Positions 1 to 6,761 of a DNA stretch of 10,911 nt are shown here, one piece after another (the first letter of the stretch is position 1; each line of letters begins with the position of its first letter). The stretch lies in NCBI GenBank assembly GCA_012961745.1, contig DTYT01000300.1, positions 1-10,911 of the forward strand, read 5' to 3'. The notes below the pieces were generated by a model. That model was given only the letters and a program-made list of their open reading frames with translations. It was not told the DNA's origin and made no database searches. Made by a program: the position numbers and the translations under genes. The stretch is from Kiritimatiellia bacterium. Its GTDB lineage: Bacteria > Verrucomicrobiota > Kiritimatiellia > B70-G9.

Positions 1-502
1 CCCGCCGACCACGTGCGGATTCACGTGGCAGACGTCCCGCCCACCAGTCGGCCATAAGATCCAGGTAATACTTTTCCGAACGCGGCCAGCGCAGCGAGTC
101 CGGATGAAATGCGATCAGAATAATTTCAGGGCGGCGCCTGGCATTCTCGAGATAGCGGCGCAGCAACACCTCCTGAGCATCCGCCCGCAGGTAACTCAAG
201 GTAGCCAAACTTAACACCCGGCGGCGGAGCATCCGGCTCAGCAGGTCGGCCCGGATATCCAAGAGACAGGCCGAATCCCCGAGCAGTAACACGTCGGCGG
301 CACTTGCCCGCTCGGCCGCCGCCGCCTGGTGGAGGACGATGGTCCGGTCCATATCCGACACCGGCCAGGGCCGCGGAAGGATCCCGCTGCGTCCCATAAG
401 GGCCAGCGCGCTTCCCAGCAAAAGGGCGAAGACGCCCGGCCCCAACAGAACGCCCGTGGCACCCTTCCACTGCAGCCGGTAGCTGTGACTCGGCGTACTC
501 AT
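1..502 (-). CDS. SGNH-type O-acetyltransferase/esterase partner of MBOAT, partial (C-terminus off the window)
   Basis: This is an open reading frame of 167 codons that leaves the window at position 1, so only the N-terminal part is present. The ATG (502-500) overlaps the TGA of the upstream MBOAT gene by one base (TGATG), which implies translational coupling. A hydrophobic segment at about residues 15-37 fits a signal anchor. At residues 75-83 it reads GDSACLLDI, the GDS block I of SGNH hydrolases, with Ser77 as presumed nucleophile. It is followed by an alternating strand/helix pattern and a second hydrophobic strand (EIILIAFHPDSL). Known systems (AlgI with AlgJ/AlgX, PatB with its MBOAT) pair a membrane acyltransferase with a periplasmic SGNH protein that passes acetyl to the polysaccharide. 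The same role is inferred here. The catalytic Asp-His block would lie outside the window, so activity cannot be judged. A plain SGNH esterase is the alternative. Confidence 0.72.
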   Translation of the reverse strand, partial: MSTPSHSYRLQWKGATGVLLGPGVFALLLGSALALMGRSGILPRPWPVSDMDRTIVLHQAAAAERASAADVLLLGDSACLLDIRADLLSRMLRRRVLSLATLSYLRADAQEVLLRRYLENARRRPEIILIAFHPDSLRWPRSEKYYLDLMADWWAGRLPRESARGRR

Positions 503-1902
503 CAGAACTGAAAATAGATAAAGGGCCGTGCCCCCGGGGACCACAGCGCGGCGATCAGAAGGACCATGCCGCCCTGCAGCAAGGCTCCCAGGACGCGGCC
601 TTCAGCGGCCCGGCCGCAGATCCGCGCCGTCAAAGGGTTCTCCACCGCGCACAGGAAAAGACCCAGCACCGCCGCCGTCATCCAGCCATACCAGATCCAT
701 CCCGTGATCCGCCAATCGGCCAGGGAGAGGGTCATGGAAGCGGCCTGCTCCAGCGAGGCCGCCCGAAACAGGAGCCAGCCGTAGAAGACGAACAGCATGG
801 TGAACATCCACCGCAAAGCATCCGTCGCAAGGGTGCGGCGGGAAGTCGGCGCCGTCCCCGGAAAAACTCTCTCCGCACACAGCCCCAGTCCATGCCATGC
901 ACCCCAGACTACGAAGTGCCAGGCGGCACCATGCCAGAGTCCGCCCAGCAACATGGTGAACATGATATTGATCAAGGTCCGGACTGGCCCACGGCGGTTT
1001 CCGCCCAACGGGATGTAAAGATAGTCACGCAGCCAGGTGGAAAGGCTGATATGCCAGCGGTGCCAGAAATCACGGATGCTCCGGGCCAAGTACGGAAGGT
1101 CGAAATTGGTCATCAGATTGAATCCGAAAAATTTCGCCGTGCCCCGGGCAATATCCGAATAGCCTGAAAAATCGCAATAGATTTGCAGGCCGAACGCCAT
1201 CACACCCAGTAACACCGCCGGTGCACTGGGGCACGAGGCTGCGAAGACCGCATCCGCGATCGGCGCCAATGAATCCGCAATAACCACTTTCTTGAACATG
1301 CCGCGGATGAAAAGCCAGACCCCCTCGGCCAACATCTCCCGGGTGATGACCCGTGAGGTGAGAAACTGAGGAAGAAGACGATGCGCTCTTTCTATCGGTC
1401 CGGCCACCAGTTGCGGGAAAAAGGCCACGTAGGCGGCGAAAGCCGCCAAGTCGCGTGTGGGTGGTATCACCCCGCGGTAGACGTCGAACGAGTAACTCAT
1501 GGTCTGGAAGGTATAAAAGGAGATACCCACCGGAAGAACCATGCCCAGGGAGGGAAGATCCGCACGCAGACCCAGCATCTCCAGGATCCGTTCCAACGAA
1601 GCAGCGAAAAAGTCGTAATACTTGAAAAACCCAAGAATCAAGAGGTTTCCCGTGACACTAGCGGCGAGAAGCAGCCGGCGGGCGCCGGGTTGGGCGGTGC
1701 GCCCCAATCCCCGTCCCACCAAGTAATCCAGCAGGGTGGATATGATGATGAGCCCCAGGAAGCGCCAATCCCACCACCCGTAGAAAGCGTAGCTGGCGAA
1801 CACCACCAGGAGGTTGCGCAGGCGCAGCCGGTTCCTCACCAGATAATAAGCCAGACAAAAGGCCAACAGGAACTTCAGGAAGTCACTGGAATTGAACAGC
1901 AT
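502..1902 (-). CDS. MBOAT family O-acyltransferase (AlgI/PatA/DltB-like)
   Basis: This 466-residue polytopic membrane protein is predicted to move acetyl groups across the inner membrane onto an extracytoplasmic polysaccharide. It carries the family signatures in order: a GISFYTFQTMSY block (126-137), FFPQLVAGPIER (161-172), YCDFSGYSDIARG (242-254), DFWHRWHISLSTWLRDYLYIPLGG (278-301, split here by family convention into the FWHRWH and YIPLGG parts), and GLWHGAAWHFVVWGAWHG (321-338). His324 is the expected catalytic histidine. The length fits AlgI-type proteins of roughly 450-520 residues. I chose the ATG at 1902 because AGGAGA lies 5-10 bases ahead and the protein then starts with a typical first membrane segment. 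An in-frame upstream start at 1992 would add 30 polar residues with no ribosome site. The gene is directly coupled to the SGNH gene. The substrate polymer cannot be told from this window. Confidence 0.95.
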   Translation of the reverse strand: MLFNSSDFLKFLLAFCLAYYLVRNRLRLRNLLVVFASYAFYGWWDWRFLGLIIISTLLDYLVGRGLGRTAQPGARRLLLAASVTGNLLILGFFKYYDFFAASLERILEMLGLRADLPSLGMVLPVGISFYTFQTMSYSFDVYRGVIPPTRDLAAFAAYVAFFPQLVAGPIERAHRLLPQFLTSRVITREMLAEGVWLFIRGMFKKVVIADSLAPIADAVFAASCPSAPAVLLGVMAFGLQIYCDFSGYSDIARGTAKFFGFNLMTNFDLPYLARSIRDFWHRWHISLSTWLRDYLYIPLGGNRRGPVRTLINIMFTMLLGGLWHGAAWHFVVWGAWHGLGLCAERVFPGTAPTSRRTLATDALRWMFTMLFVFYGWLLFRAASLEQAASMTLSLADWRITGWIWYGWMTAAVLGLFLCAVENPLTARICGRAAEGRVLGALLQGGMVLLIAALWSPGARPFIYFQF

Positions 1903-2047
1903 CCCTTTCTCCTGTTCGCCCCGGATCTTCCACCGGCTGCTTCTGCAGAGGATAGAGACTCCCACCGCCGGGGTCCACCTTGCGGAAAACAAACACCAGG
2001 AAAGCGGGTATAATCACGCGAGTGAACGCCACGAGACATCCCGGCAT
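1883..2047 (-). CDS. Possible small single-span membrane protein upstream of MBOAT
   Basis: This is a 54-codon frame from ATG 2047 (or GTG 2032) to a TGA at 1885-1883. The stop lies 20 bases inside the start of the MBOAT gene, in another frame. The peptide has a hydrophobic run (residues 11-21, VIIPAFLVFVF) followed by RK and a charged, Pro/Gly-rich tail. That is the layout of a small membrane protein with a positive-inside rule. Small membrane ORFs ahead of MBOAT genes are known in related operons, but I do not recognise this family. The frame overlaps the 5' end and promoter of the divergent C39 gene, and no good ribosome site precedes either start. It may therefore be chance. Confidence 0.25.
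   Translation of the reverse strand: MPGCLVAFTRVIIPAFLVFVFRKVDPGGGSLYPLQKQPVEDPGRTGERDAVQFQ
2009..2014 (+). promoter_or_regulatory. Candidate -10 box of the C39 peptidase gene
   Basis: A perfect TATAAT lies 7 bases ahead of the GTG start at 2022. No good -35 hexamer is seen at 16-18 bp spacing; the best is AAAACA at 1986-1991 with a 17-bp spacer. If used, transcription would begin at about 2021-2022, at the start codon itself, giving a leaderless mRNA. Confidence 0.4.
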
Positions 2048-3548
2048 AATCGTCATCCTGGTCGCGGGCCTTCTGCCGGGCGTAGCGACACGGGGCGAAA
2101 CCAACCGCTACCTGCTGGACATTCCGGCATACGACTGGCATTACGGCTGTTTCGGCACCGCCAGCGGCATCTTGATGGGCTACTGGGACCGAAACGGTTT
2201 CCCCAACATGTACACTGGCCCGACCGCAAACGGCATCGCACCCTTGACCAATAGCGGAACCAATTCGGGTATCCGCTCGCTCTGGGCCACCCAGGCGGCG
2301 TTCGACGGCCGCAGCGCCACCAATTACGGGCATGTGGACGATTACTGGATCACCTATGAAAGCGAAGATGCCGATCCTTGGCATACCCGCGGCTGCGAGC
2401 ATCCGCCGGACTGCGTGGGTGATTTCATCGGCCTCAACCAGAACCGCTGGACCAACCTGAACAGCGAATGCAACGGCAACCGGGACGGGTGGGCTTTCAA
2501 CTACTTCGATACCAGCGGGGCGCGGCGGGTCAACTTCACGCCGGGACCCGAGGCGGGGCTGCCCGCGCGTGACGTACAGTCCGGACTCCGCGCCTATGCC
2601 CAGTACCGTGGATACACTGCGGACTCCTTCTCGCAACTGGTGGATATCTGGACCGACACGCCACCTGGTCAAGGATTCACCTTTCAAGATGTCGTCCGGG
2701 AAATAGAAGCAGGCTATCCCCTGCTGCTCATGCTCCAGGATCATATCTACTGCAGGACCAGCGGGTACAATCCGGACGTGCATGCGCTGGTCGTCTGCGG
2801 CTACCGGGTCACCGACGACGGGTTGCAGCAGGTTAGGGTGCGCACCGGTTGGACCACCGATACCAACGCCTATGACCTCAAGAGCTGGGCGGAAGAAAAA
2901 TGGTACTCCTGGTTCGGATCATGGCCCCGCGGTGCGATCGGATTTCACCCCCGACCCCAAGTATCGTCCGTGAGCCGTTCCGGGGCGACCATCATTATCA
3001 GTTGGGCCGGACCCCAAGCCCGGCTCTACGATGCCGTGGCGGACGCGGTGATCACGCTCCACTGGTACGTGGTCGAAGGCAGCTCTTCCCTGAGCGAGCC
3101 CTCGTTCAAAGCGATTTCGCCGGCGGTCAGCGCACTCACACTCACTCTGACCAATCTGGCGGACAACATCTCCTTTCTGCGCGTGCGGCATCTGGAATCG
3201 GTGAACATGCCGGACACCAACCTGCGCCACGCTGTGGAGAACGCAATTACCGACAAGTACGGCCCGGTCGACACGCTCTTCGATCTCGATCTGGAAGGAC
3301 TGTTTCATCTCCAAGCCCGCCAAACCAACATCGTTCGGCTCGACGGCCTGGAATACGCCGTCAACCTGACCAACCTGGACCTCGAGGGGAACCTAGTCAC
3401 GCAGCTGGACGCATTGGTACTCAACTGCGGCTGGTCCGGCCTGGGCTACGGTGACCGGGTATGCCTTTCCAACAATCCGCTCAATGACTTCGCCCGGACC
3501 AACCAGATTCCATACCTCACCAACCACGGCGTCCGCGTCTACTGGTAA
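2022..3548 (+). CDS. Secreted C39-like cysteine peptidase with C-terminal leucine-rich segment
   Basis: This 508-residue predicted exported protein starts with a signal peptide: a short basic N-region (RHPG), a hydrophobic core at about 9-21, and a cleavage region near 22-26. The peptidase-like domain follows. The block WHYGCFGTASGILMGYWD places the presumed catalytic Cys43 in the setting used by C39-type papain-fold peptidases, and DVHALVVCGY places the catalytic His at 254. An Asp/Asn partner probably lies in the GWTTDTN segment (about 277-283). Residues about 310-390 look like a beta-sandwich linker. Residues about 391-508 resemble the cap and repeats of bacterial leucine-rich proteins (MPDTNLRHAVENAI, then NLTNLDLEGN). 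The GTG at 2022 is preferred because it begins the signal peptide; an in-frame TTG at 1980 would add 14 basic residues. No Shine-Dalgarno precedes either. It probably cleaves or binds extracellular protein; the target is unknown. Confidence 0.8.
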   Translation: MNATRHPGIIVILVAGLLPGVATRGETNRYLLDIPAYDWHYGCFGTASGILMGYWDRNGFPNMYTGPTANGIAPLTNSGTNSGIRSLWATQAAFDGRSATNYGHVDDYWITYESEDADPWHTRGCEHPPDCVGDFIGLNQNRWTNLNSECNGNRDGWAFNYFDTSGARRVNFTPGPEAGLPARDVQSGLRAYAQYRGYTADSFSQLVDIWTDTPPGQGFTFQDVVREIEAGYPLLLMLQDHIYCRTSGYNPDVHALVVCGYRVTDDGLQQVRVRTGWTTDTNAYDLKSWAEEKWYSWFGSWPRGAIGFHPRPQVSSVSRSGATIIISWAGPQARLYDAVADAVITLHWYVVEGSSSLSEPSFKAISPAVSALTLTLTNLADNISFLRVRHLESVNMPDTNLRHAVENAITDKYGPVDTLFDLDLEGLFHLQARQTNIVRLDGLEYAVNLTNLDLEGNLVTQLDALVLNCGWSGLGYGDRVCLSNNPLNDFARTNQIPYLTNHGVRVYW

Positions 3549-4243
3549 CCTGAGAACGCCATCCGGGAGAGAATGCGGTCCACGTTTTGGGGTGTAACCA
3601 GCTGGAACCTTTGCGTGCCGTCTTCTCCGGATTGCTCCACCACGGCCGCGGCAAACAACCCGGAAGCAAAGGCTTCCCGCACCAGCTCCGGCCGGTCGAG
3701 TACCTGAAAATCCGGCAGCAGGAACGCCAGGCTAACCCGGTCGCCCCATTGCCAGAGAGGCTCTCCCGGGAGTCCCGCCGGAATCCCTATCAGGCTGACG
3801 ATCAGCCTGCAGTCGGCATGCTCACCCGCAACTCTGGTTAACTGCCCCGGCGCCATCAGGTAACTCAACGGGGTGGGAGTGGGAAAGCGTACCATCGCCA
3901 AGGGGCGCCTTTCGGCTCCCGGCCGCAATTCCGGATAAACCACCGCCGCGGTCGTGATCCGGCCACCGAATCCCGCCTTCAATCCCTTCAATGCGGCCTG
4001 TTCAAACCTCCGGACCATGTCGGGACACTTCTCAGAACGCGTGAAGGGGTTGGACAAAATCAACGCCCGGGCGCCGGGGAACTGATCGGCGAGATAGCAT
4101 CCCAACTGGCGGGCCACCGATTCCCGGGTGCGAGTGTGCCGCACATGCCCCCGCCCGCATCCCACCCCACCCGCCAGAAACACCCCGACTAGCATGACCC
4201 ATATCAAGCGCGGATACATATTGCCTTTCCGGCGGGGGTTCAT
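3539..4243 (-). CDS. Putative lipoprotein of unknown function, cotranscribed with a pseudopilin
   Basis: This 234-residue protein has a basic N-terminus (NPRRKGN), a hydrophobic core at 13-24 and a cysteine at 29 preceded by GVG. The cysteine fits a lipid attachment site, although the usual Leu at -3 is replaced by Gly. The mature part is a mixed alpha/beta protein with no motif I recognise, so I assign no enzymatic role. Its ATG at 4243 is 4 bp after the TGA of the pseudopilin gene, with GGTGA in front, so the two form an operon. An alternative ATG at 4219 has GGAAAGG ahead and still keeps the signal sequence. Its TAG lies inside the last codons of the convergent C39 gene (10-bp overlap). 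The pairing suggests an envelope or secretion-related accessory role, which is inference only. Confidence 0.7.
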   Translation of the reverse strand: MNPRRKGNMYPRLIWVMLVGVFLAGGVGCGRGHVRHTRTRESVARQLGCYLADQFPGARALILSNPFTRSEKCPDMVRRFEQAALKGLKAGFGGRITTAAVVYPELRPGAERRPLAMVRFPTPTPLSYLMAPGQLTRVAGEHADCRLIVSLIGIPAGLPGEPLWQWGDRVSLAFLLPDFQVLDRPELVREAFASGLFAAAVVEQSGEDGTQRFQLVTPQNVDRILSRMAFSGYQ

Positions 4244-4247
4244 CCGT

Positions 4248-4916
4248 TCACCAGTATCCCGGTCTCGTGTCGGCACCATACACCGCATTGATTCCCATGG
4301 CCGTCAGACGGTTCCGGTCACAGCTTTCCACATGTCCATCCAGAAACAGGCCATTGGCCCGCCCGTCATGCCGCGCGTGCACCGTGGCAGGGTCCCAGGC
4401 CGCTCCGAAATGCCGGTACTGTTTGGCCCGAAGCCCCTGCCGGCCGCTGCTGGTAGTGTCGGCCACGAGCAGAAAGCCTGCCGGTTCCGGGACACGACCG
4501 ACCGCGAGATAGCGCTCCTCGCCCATGGTATCGAGATAGTCCTCGGGAGGGTCAACCCGTATGCCGTAACTACAGTACCAACCGACATTATCGGAGAAGC
4601 CATAGGGCGGATAGGCAGGGCAGTAGAAAAGGTCCGGCTCATTCGCCCCCGTTGCTGCGGCCACCGCCGCCCACGAGTTGCGATCATCGTCCCCGGGACT
4701 ATACAGATAAATCCGCCCCTCTTTCTGGGCGGCCTCCAGCATCAAAGCGGTACCGATCTGGCGGAGATTCGAGAGGCAGACCGCAGACTGACTCCGGGCC
4801 TTCGCCCGGTTGATCGCCGGAAAAAGAAGGGACGCCAGGACCCCCACCAATACTGTGACCACCATCAGCTCAATCAGGGTGAAGCCCCTGCCGTGCCTGG
4901 CGGCGGTACCTTTCAC
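4248..4916 (-). CDS. Type IV/type II pseudopilin with H-X9-DG motif
   Basis: This 222-residue protein begins with a class III leader, MKGTAARHGRG, and is expected to be cut by prepilin peptidase after Gly11 to give an N-terminal Phe. The mature helix FTLIELMVVTVLVGVLASLL has Glu at position 5. It is followed by the AINRAKARSQSAVCLSNLRQIGTAL segment common in PVC pseudopilins (written here as one recognised block starting near residue 34). The C-terminus contains His183, nine residues, then Asp193-Gly194 (FLDGHV). This is the H-X9-DG motif of a family abundant in Planctomycetes, Verrucomicrobia and Lentisphaerae. The start is GTG at 4916: an in-frame TAA lies just upstream and no Shine-Dalgarno is visible. 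The role is probably a component of a pilus-like or secretion pseudopilus; which system cannot be told without its ATPase or secretin. Confidence 0.9.
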   Translation of the reverse strand: MKGTAARHGRGFTLIELMVVTVLVGVLASLLFPAINRAKARSQSAVCLSNLRQIGTALMLEAAQKEGRIYLYSPGDDDRNSWAAVAAATGANEPDLFYCPAYPPYGFSDNVGWYCSYGIRVDPPEDYLDTMGEERYLAVGRVPEPAGFLLVADTTSSGRQGLRAKQYRHFGAAWDPATVHARHDGRANGLFLDGHVESCDRNRLTAMGINAVYGADTRPGYW

Positions 4917-4922
4917 GGTTTC

Positions 4923-4952
4923 ATCTTACGCTCAATCACGAGGAACGGTAAA
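4923..4952 (-). promoter_or_regulatory. Candidate promoter of the pseudopilin-lipoprotein operon
   Basis: On the minus strand a TTTACC (4952-4947) and a TAAGAT (4928-4923) are separated by 18 bp; each matches the sigma70 consensus at 4 of 6 bases. The -10 box is only 6 bp ahead of the GTG start, so the transcript would be leaderless or nearly so. Both boxes are weak, so this is tentative. Confidence 0.3.
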
Positions 4953-5361
4953 CGGGGCCGGCGGCGATTTCGGCATTATGCAAGGACATGCTTCCGGCAG
5001 GGGCCCGGCCGCATCTTCCCGGAAAGATTCTCCCCCTCCAACATGTCCCTTGCGGGAGCACCAGATCCGACCCCGAAGACCCGGCCGCACGCGGAACCGT
5101 TCCGCCACCCCGCAAGAGTCCCCGGGCACCAAGTGGATATCCACACACCCCGGTCGGAACCGCCCTCCTGAGCCGCCGGACCAAGCAATGGTACGATAAC
5201 CGCGCTAAGCATCCGTCCGACCGCCCCCGCCGACGGCGCGTTCTGTCCGCCGTGGTCGTCCTTCGGAGATCATCCCGGGGACCCGCCGCCGTTACGAGCC
5301 TCCACGCCATCCGCGGGACAAGGACACTGCTGGCGGCCAACGCTACCGGAGAAAGCCAGGC
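4953..5361. other. Intergenic region, no supported gene
   Basis: Open frames exist on both strands here (for example minus 4936-5340 and plus 4988-5431), but their products are Arg/Pro-rich and of low complexity, as expected for chance frames in GC-rich DNA. They lack ribosome sites and recognisable domains. I see no tRNA, repeat array or convincing terminator. The region separates two divergently transcribed units (pseudopilin operon and PEP-CTERM gene) and may hold regulatory sites. Confidence 0.55.
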
Positions 5362-5390
5362 TTGTCACTTGCCGCGCGCGCTGGTAGAAT
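5362..5390 (+). promoter_or_regulatory. Sigma70-like promoter of the PEP-CTERM gene
   Basis: TTGTCA (5362-5367) and TAGAAT (5385-5390) are separated by exactly 17 bp and each matches the consensus at 5 of 6 bases. The predicted start of transcription is near 5397, giving a leader of about 30 nt that contains a strong purine-rich ribosome site (GGGGGGAG, 5415-5422) 5 bases ahead of the ATG at 5428. It is the best-formed promoter in the window. Confidence 0.7.
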
Positions 5391-5427
5391 TAAGATTTGT
5401 CGGGTTATGCAGCAGGGGGGAGTTGCT

Positions 5428-6231
5428 ATGAAGAAGTCGTGGTTTTTCCTTTCAATCTGCGTGAACCTCGCCGGTGCGGTGGCGTGGGGAGCGGTCCTGT
5501 ACTACGATGATTTCGTCTACAACGAAGGCAACCTGGTAAATGTTTCCGGAGGGAACTGGGTCAAGGCCAGTGGAGTCAATCAGGACATTCAAGTAGTAGA
5601 CGGGAATCTGGTCTACGGCAATTACCATGCTAACGGGCGGATGATCGAGTTGGGACAAGGAGATTACGATGACCGTCATAGCATCACCAGCCAGTCCGGC
5701 CCCGTCTACGCGGGAATGCTCTTAAGGGTAGATGAGGTCGGATCCGGCGACACCTATTTCTTCGCCTTCGGAGAAGGTAGCGGGTACGACGGACGGGTAT
5801 TCGTCCAGCCGGGTTCGCAGGCCGGCACCATCCAGCTGGGAATCAACACCGGCGCCAGCTCTGACCCGGGAGTGCTCAGCGGAGATTATCCGACCGGCAG
5901 TGTCATCCACATTATATCCCGGTTCGACAACAGTACCGATGTAATATCGCTGTGGATCAACCCCATGGATGGAGAAGGGGATCCGGACCTCATCTACACG
6001 AACTCCGTAACCGGCACTACCATTGACAGCGTGGTTTTCCGCCAGGGAGACGACTGGGACAATGGCGATTCGACGTTCTACATCGATGCCCTGCGTGTAG
6101 GAACTCAGTGGGACGATGTACAGTCAATCCCGGAACCCCGATCAGCCGCCCTACTGCTTATGGCCGCCGCGTTCCTGGTCGGAAGACGGCGGCTGGCCGC
6201 GAGAGACACCAGGAAGCCCCCGGTTACGTGA
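5428..6231 (+). CDS. PEP-CTERM sorted surface protein
   Basis: This 267-residue exported protein has a signal peptide (MKKSWFFLSICVNLAGAVAW, cleavage near 20-23) and a C-terminal PEP-CTERM tripartite signal: PEP at 235-237, a hydrophobic stretch at about 240-251, then a basic cluster RRR at 253-255. Such tails are recognised by an exosortase and are typical of bacteria that make exopolysaccharide. The central part is rich in Gly, Asp, Asn, Tyr and alternating hydrophobic residues, as in a secreted beta-sandwich (jelly-roll/concanavalin-like) fold. The opening YYDDFVYNEG and closing FYIDALRVG are often seen in such PVC proteins. The tail after the arginines is longer than usual (12 residues). 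No exosortase gene is in the window. The ATG at 5428 is fixed by the ribosome site at 5415-5422. Confidence 0.88.
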   Translation: MKKSWFFLSICVNLAGAVAWGAVLYYDDFVYNEGNLVNVSGGNWVKASGVNQDIQVVDGNLVYGNYHANGRMIELGQGDYDDRHSITSQSGPVYAGMLLRVDEVGSGDTYFFAFGEGSGYDGRVFVQPGSQAGTIQLGINTGASSDPGVLSGDYPTGSVIHIISRFDNSTDVISLWINPMDGEGDPDLIYTNSVTGTTIDSVVFRQGDDWDNGDSTFYIDALRVGTQWDDVQSIPEPRSAALLLMAAAFLVGRRRLAARDTRKPPVT

Positions 6232-6364
6232 AGCCCTTTGTTAGCTGCATTGCCGACGGTGTCGCTTGGGAATTCCTCAGGGGGCGCCACTCAACCCTTG
6301 TAAACTGGCAGGAGTCTTTCTAGCATCCGCTTTTTTCGAGCGTCAGACCCGCAAGCAACTGGAG

Positions 6365-6460
6365 GGCACCCCCCATACGGCAGGCAGAACCGAAAACGGC
6401 GATGTCGTGGTGATCGGCGCAGTCACTGCCCGGGCGCTCCGCCCGGAGCGAAGGGGTGCC
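6365..6460 (-). other. Potential branched RNA fold (three-way junction)
   Basis: GGCACCCC (6365-6372) is exactly complementary to GGGGTGCC (6453-6460). Inside it are a second hairpin, CGCTCC/GGAGCG with a 4-base loop (6435-6450), and a third stem, GGCAG/CTGCC (6383-6387 with 6426-6430), which encloses a short CCG-AAAA-CGG hairpin. Together these can form a compact three-way junction of about 96 nt. The minus strand gains one extra G-U pair. I do not recognise it as a known RNA, and GC-rich DNA produces such stems by chance. Confidence 0.25.
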
Positions 6461-6721
6461 ACTAATACACGATCTGGTGGTACGGGTCCTCGTACCAAGG
6501 GGAATACGCCATACACCGCGCCACGCCGGCGGGAAGGTGGACGCGCCGTCATGCCTCACGCCACTTGGAAAAGAGCGCGTATAGAGTTCGTCGGGGATCG
6601 CGCGTCCAGTATCGACTGGGAAGCCTGTACCGTTCAACCTGCCGGTGGTGCCATCCGCTCCCGGAGCCGACTTGATGAACGTCGATACCATATCCGCGCC
6701 GCCGGACGAACTGCGGATGGG

Positions 6722-6761
6722 GCAGGATAGCGCATCCCGCGGCGCGGTTATACCATCCTGC
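6722..6761 (-). other. Hairpin immediately after rph
   Basis: GCAGGAT (6722-6728) pairs with ATCCTGC (6755-6761), with a small CCGC/GCGG hairpin nested in the loop. It lies 4 bp beyond the rph stop codon. No T-tract follows on the minus strand, so it is not a standard intrinsic terminator; it could protect the mRNA 3' end or act in weak or Rho-dependent termination. Confidence 0.35.

Noticed and set aside
9..28. Inverted repeat CCACGTG/CACGTGG with a 6-base loop near the left edge
   Set aside because: It lies inside the SGNH coding frame and is short; it can be explained by codon use and I see no regulatory context.
1875..2783. Minus-strand frame of 302 codons
   Set aside because: It is antisense to the C39 peptidase gene, has no ribosome site or domain, and its composition is that of a shadow frame in GC-rich DNA.
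4975..4980. CATAAT on the minus strand as a -10 box for the pseudopilin
   Set aside because: No -35 match at 16-18 bp spacing; the pair at 4923-4952 fits better.
4128..5171. Plus-strand frame of 347 codons
   Set aside because: Antisense to the lipoprotein start and the pseudopilin gene; Arg/Pro/His-rich with no recognisable domain.
4936..5431. Frames on both strands in the gap ahead of the PEP-CTERM gene
   Set aside because: Products are Arg/Pro-rich, no ribosome sites, and the plus frame overlaps a well-formed promoter and ribosome site.
6320..6345. Run of six T after the PEP-CTERM gene as an intrinsic terminator
   Set aside because: No convincing GC-rich stem precedes the T-run; the only nearby pairing is 4 bp around it.
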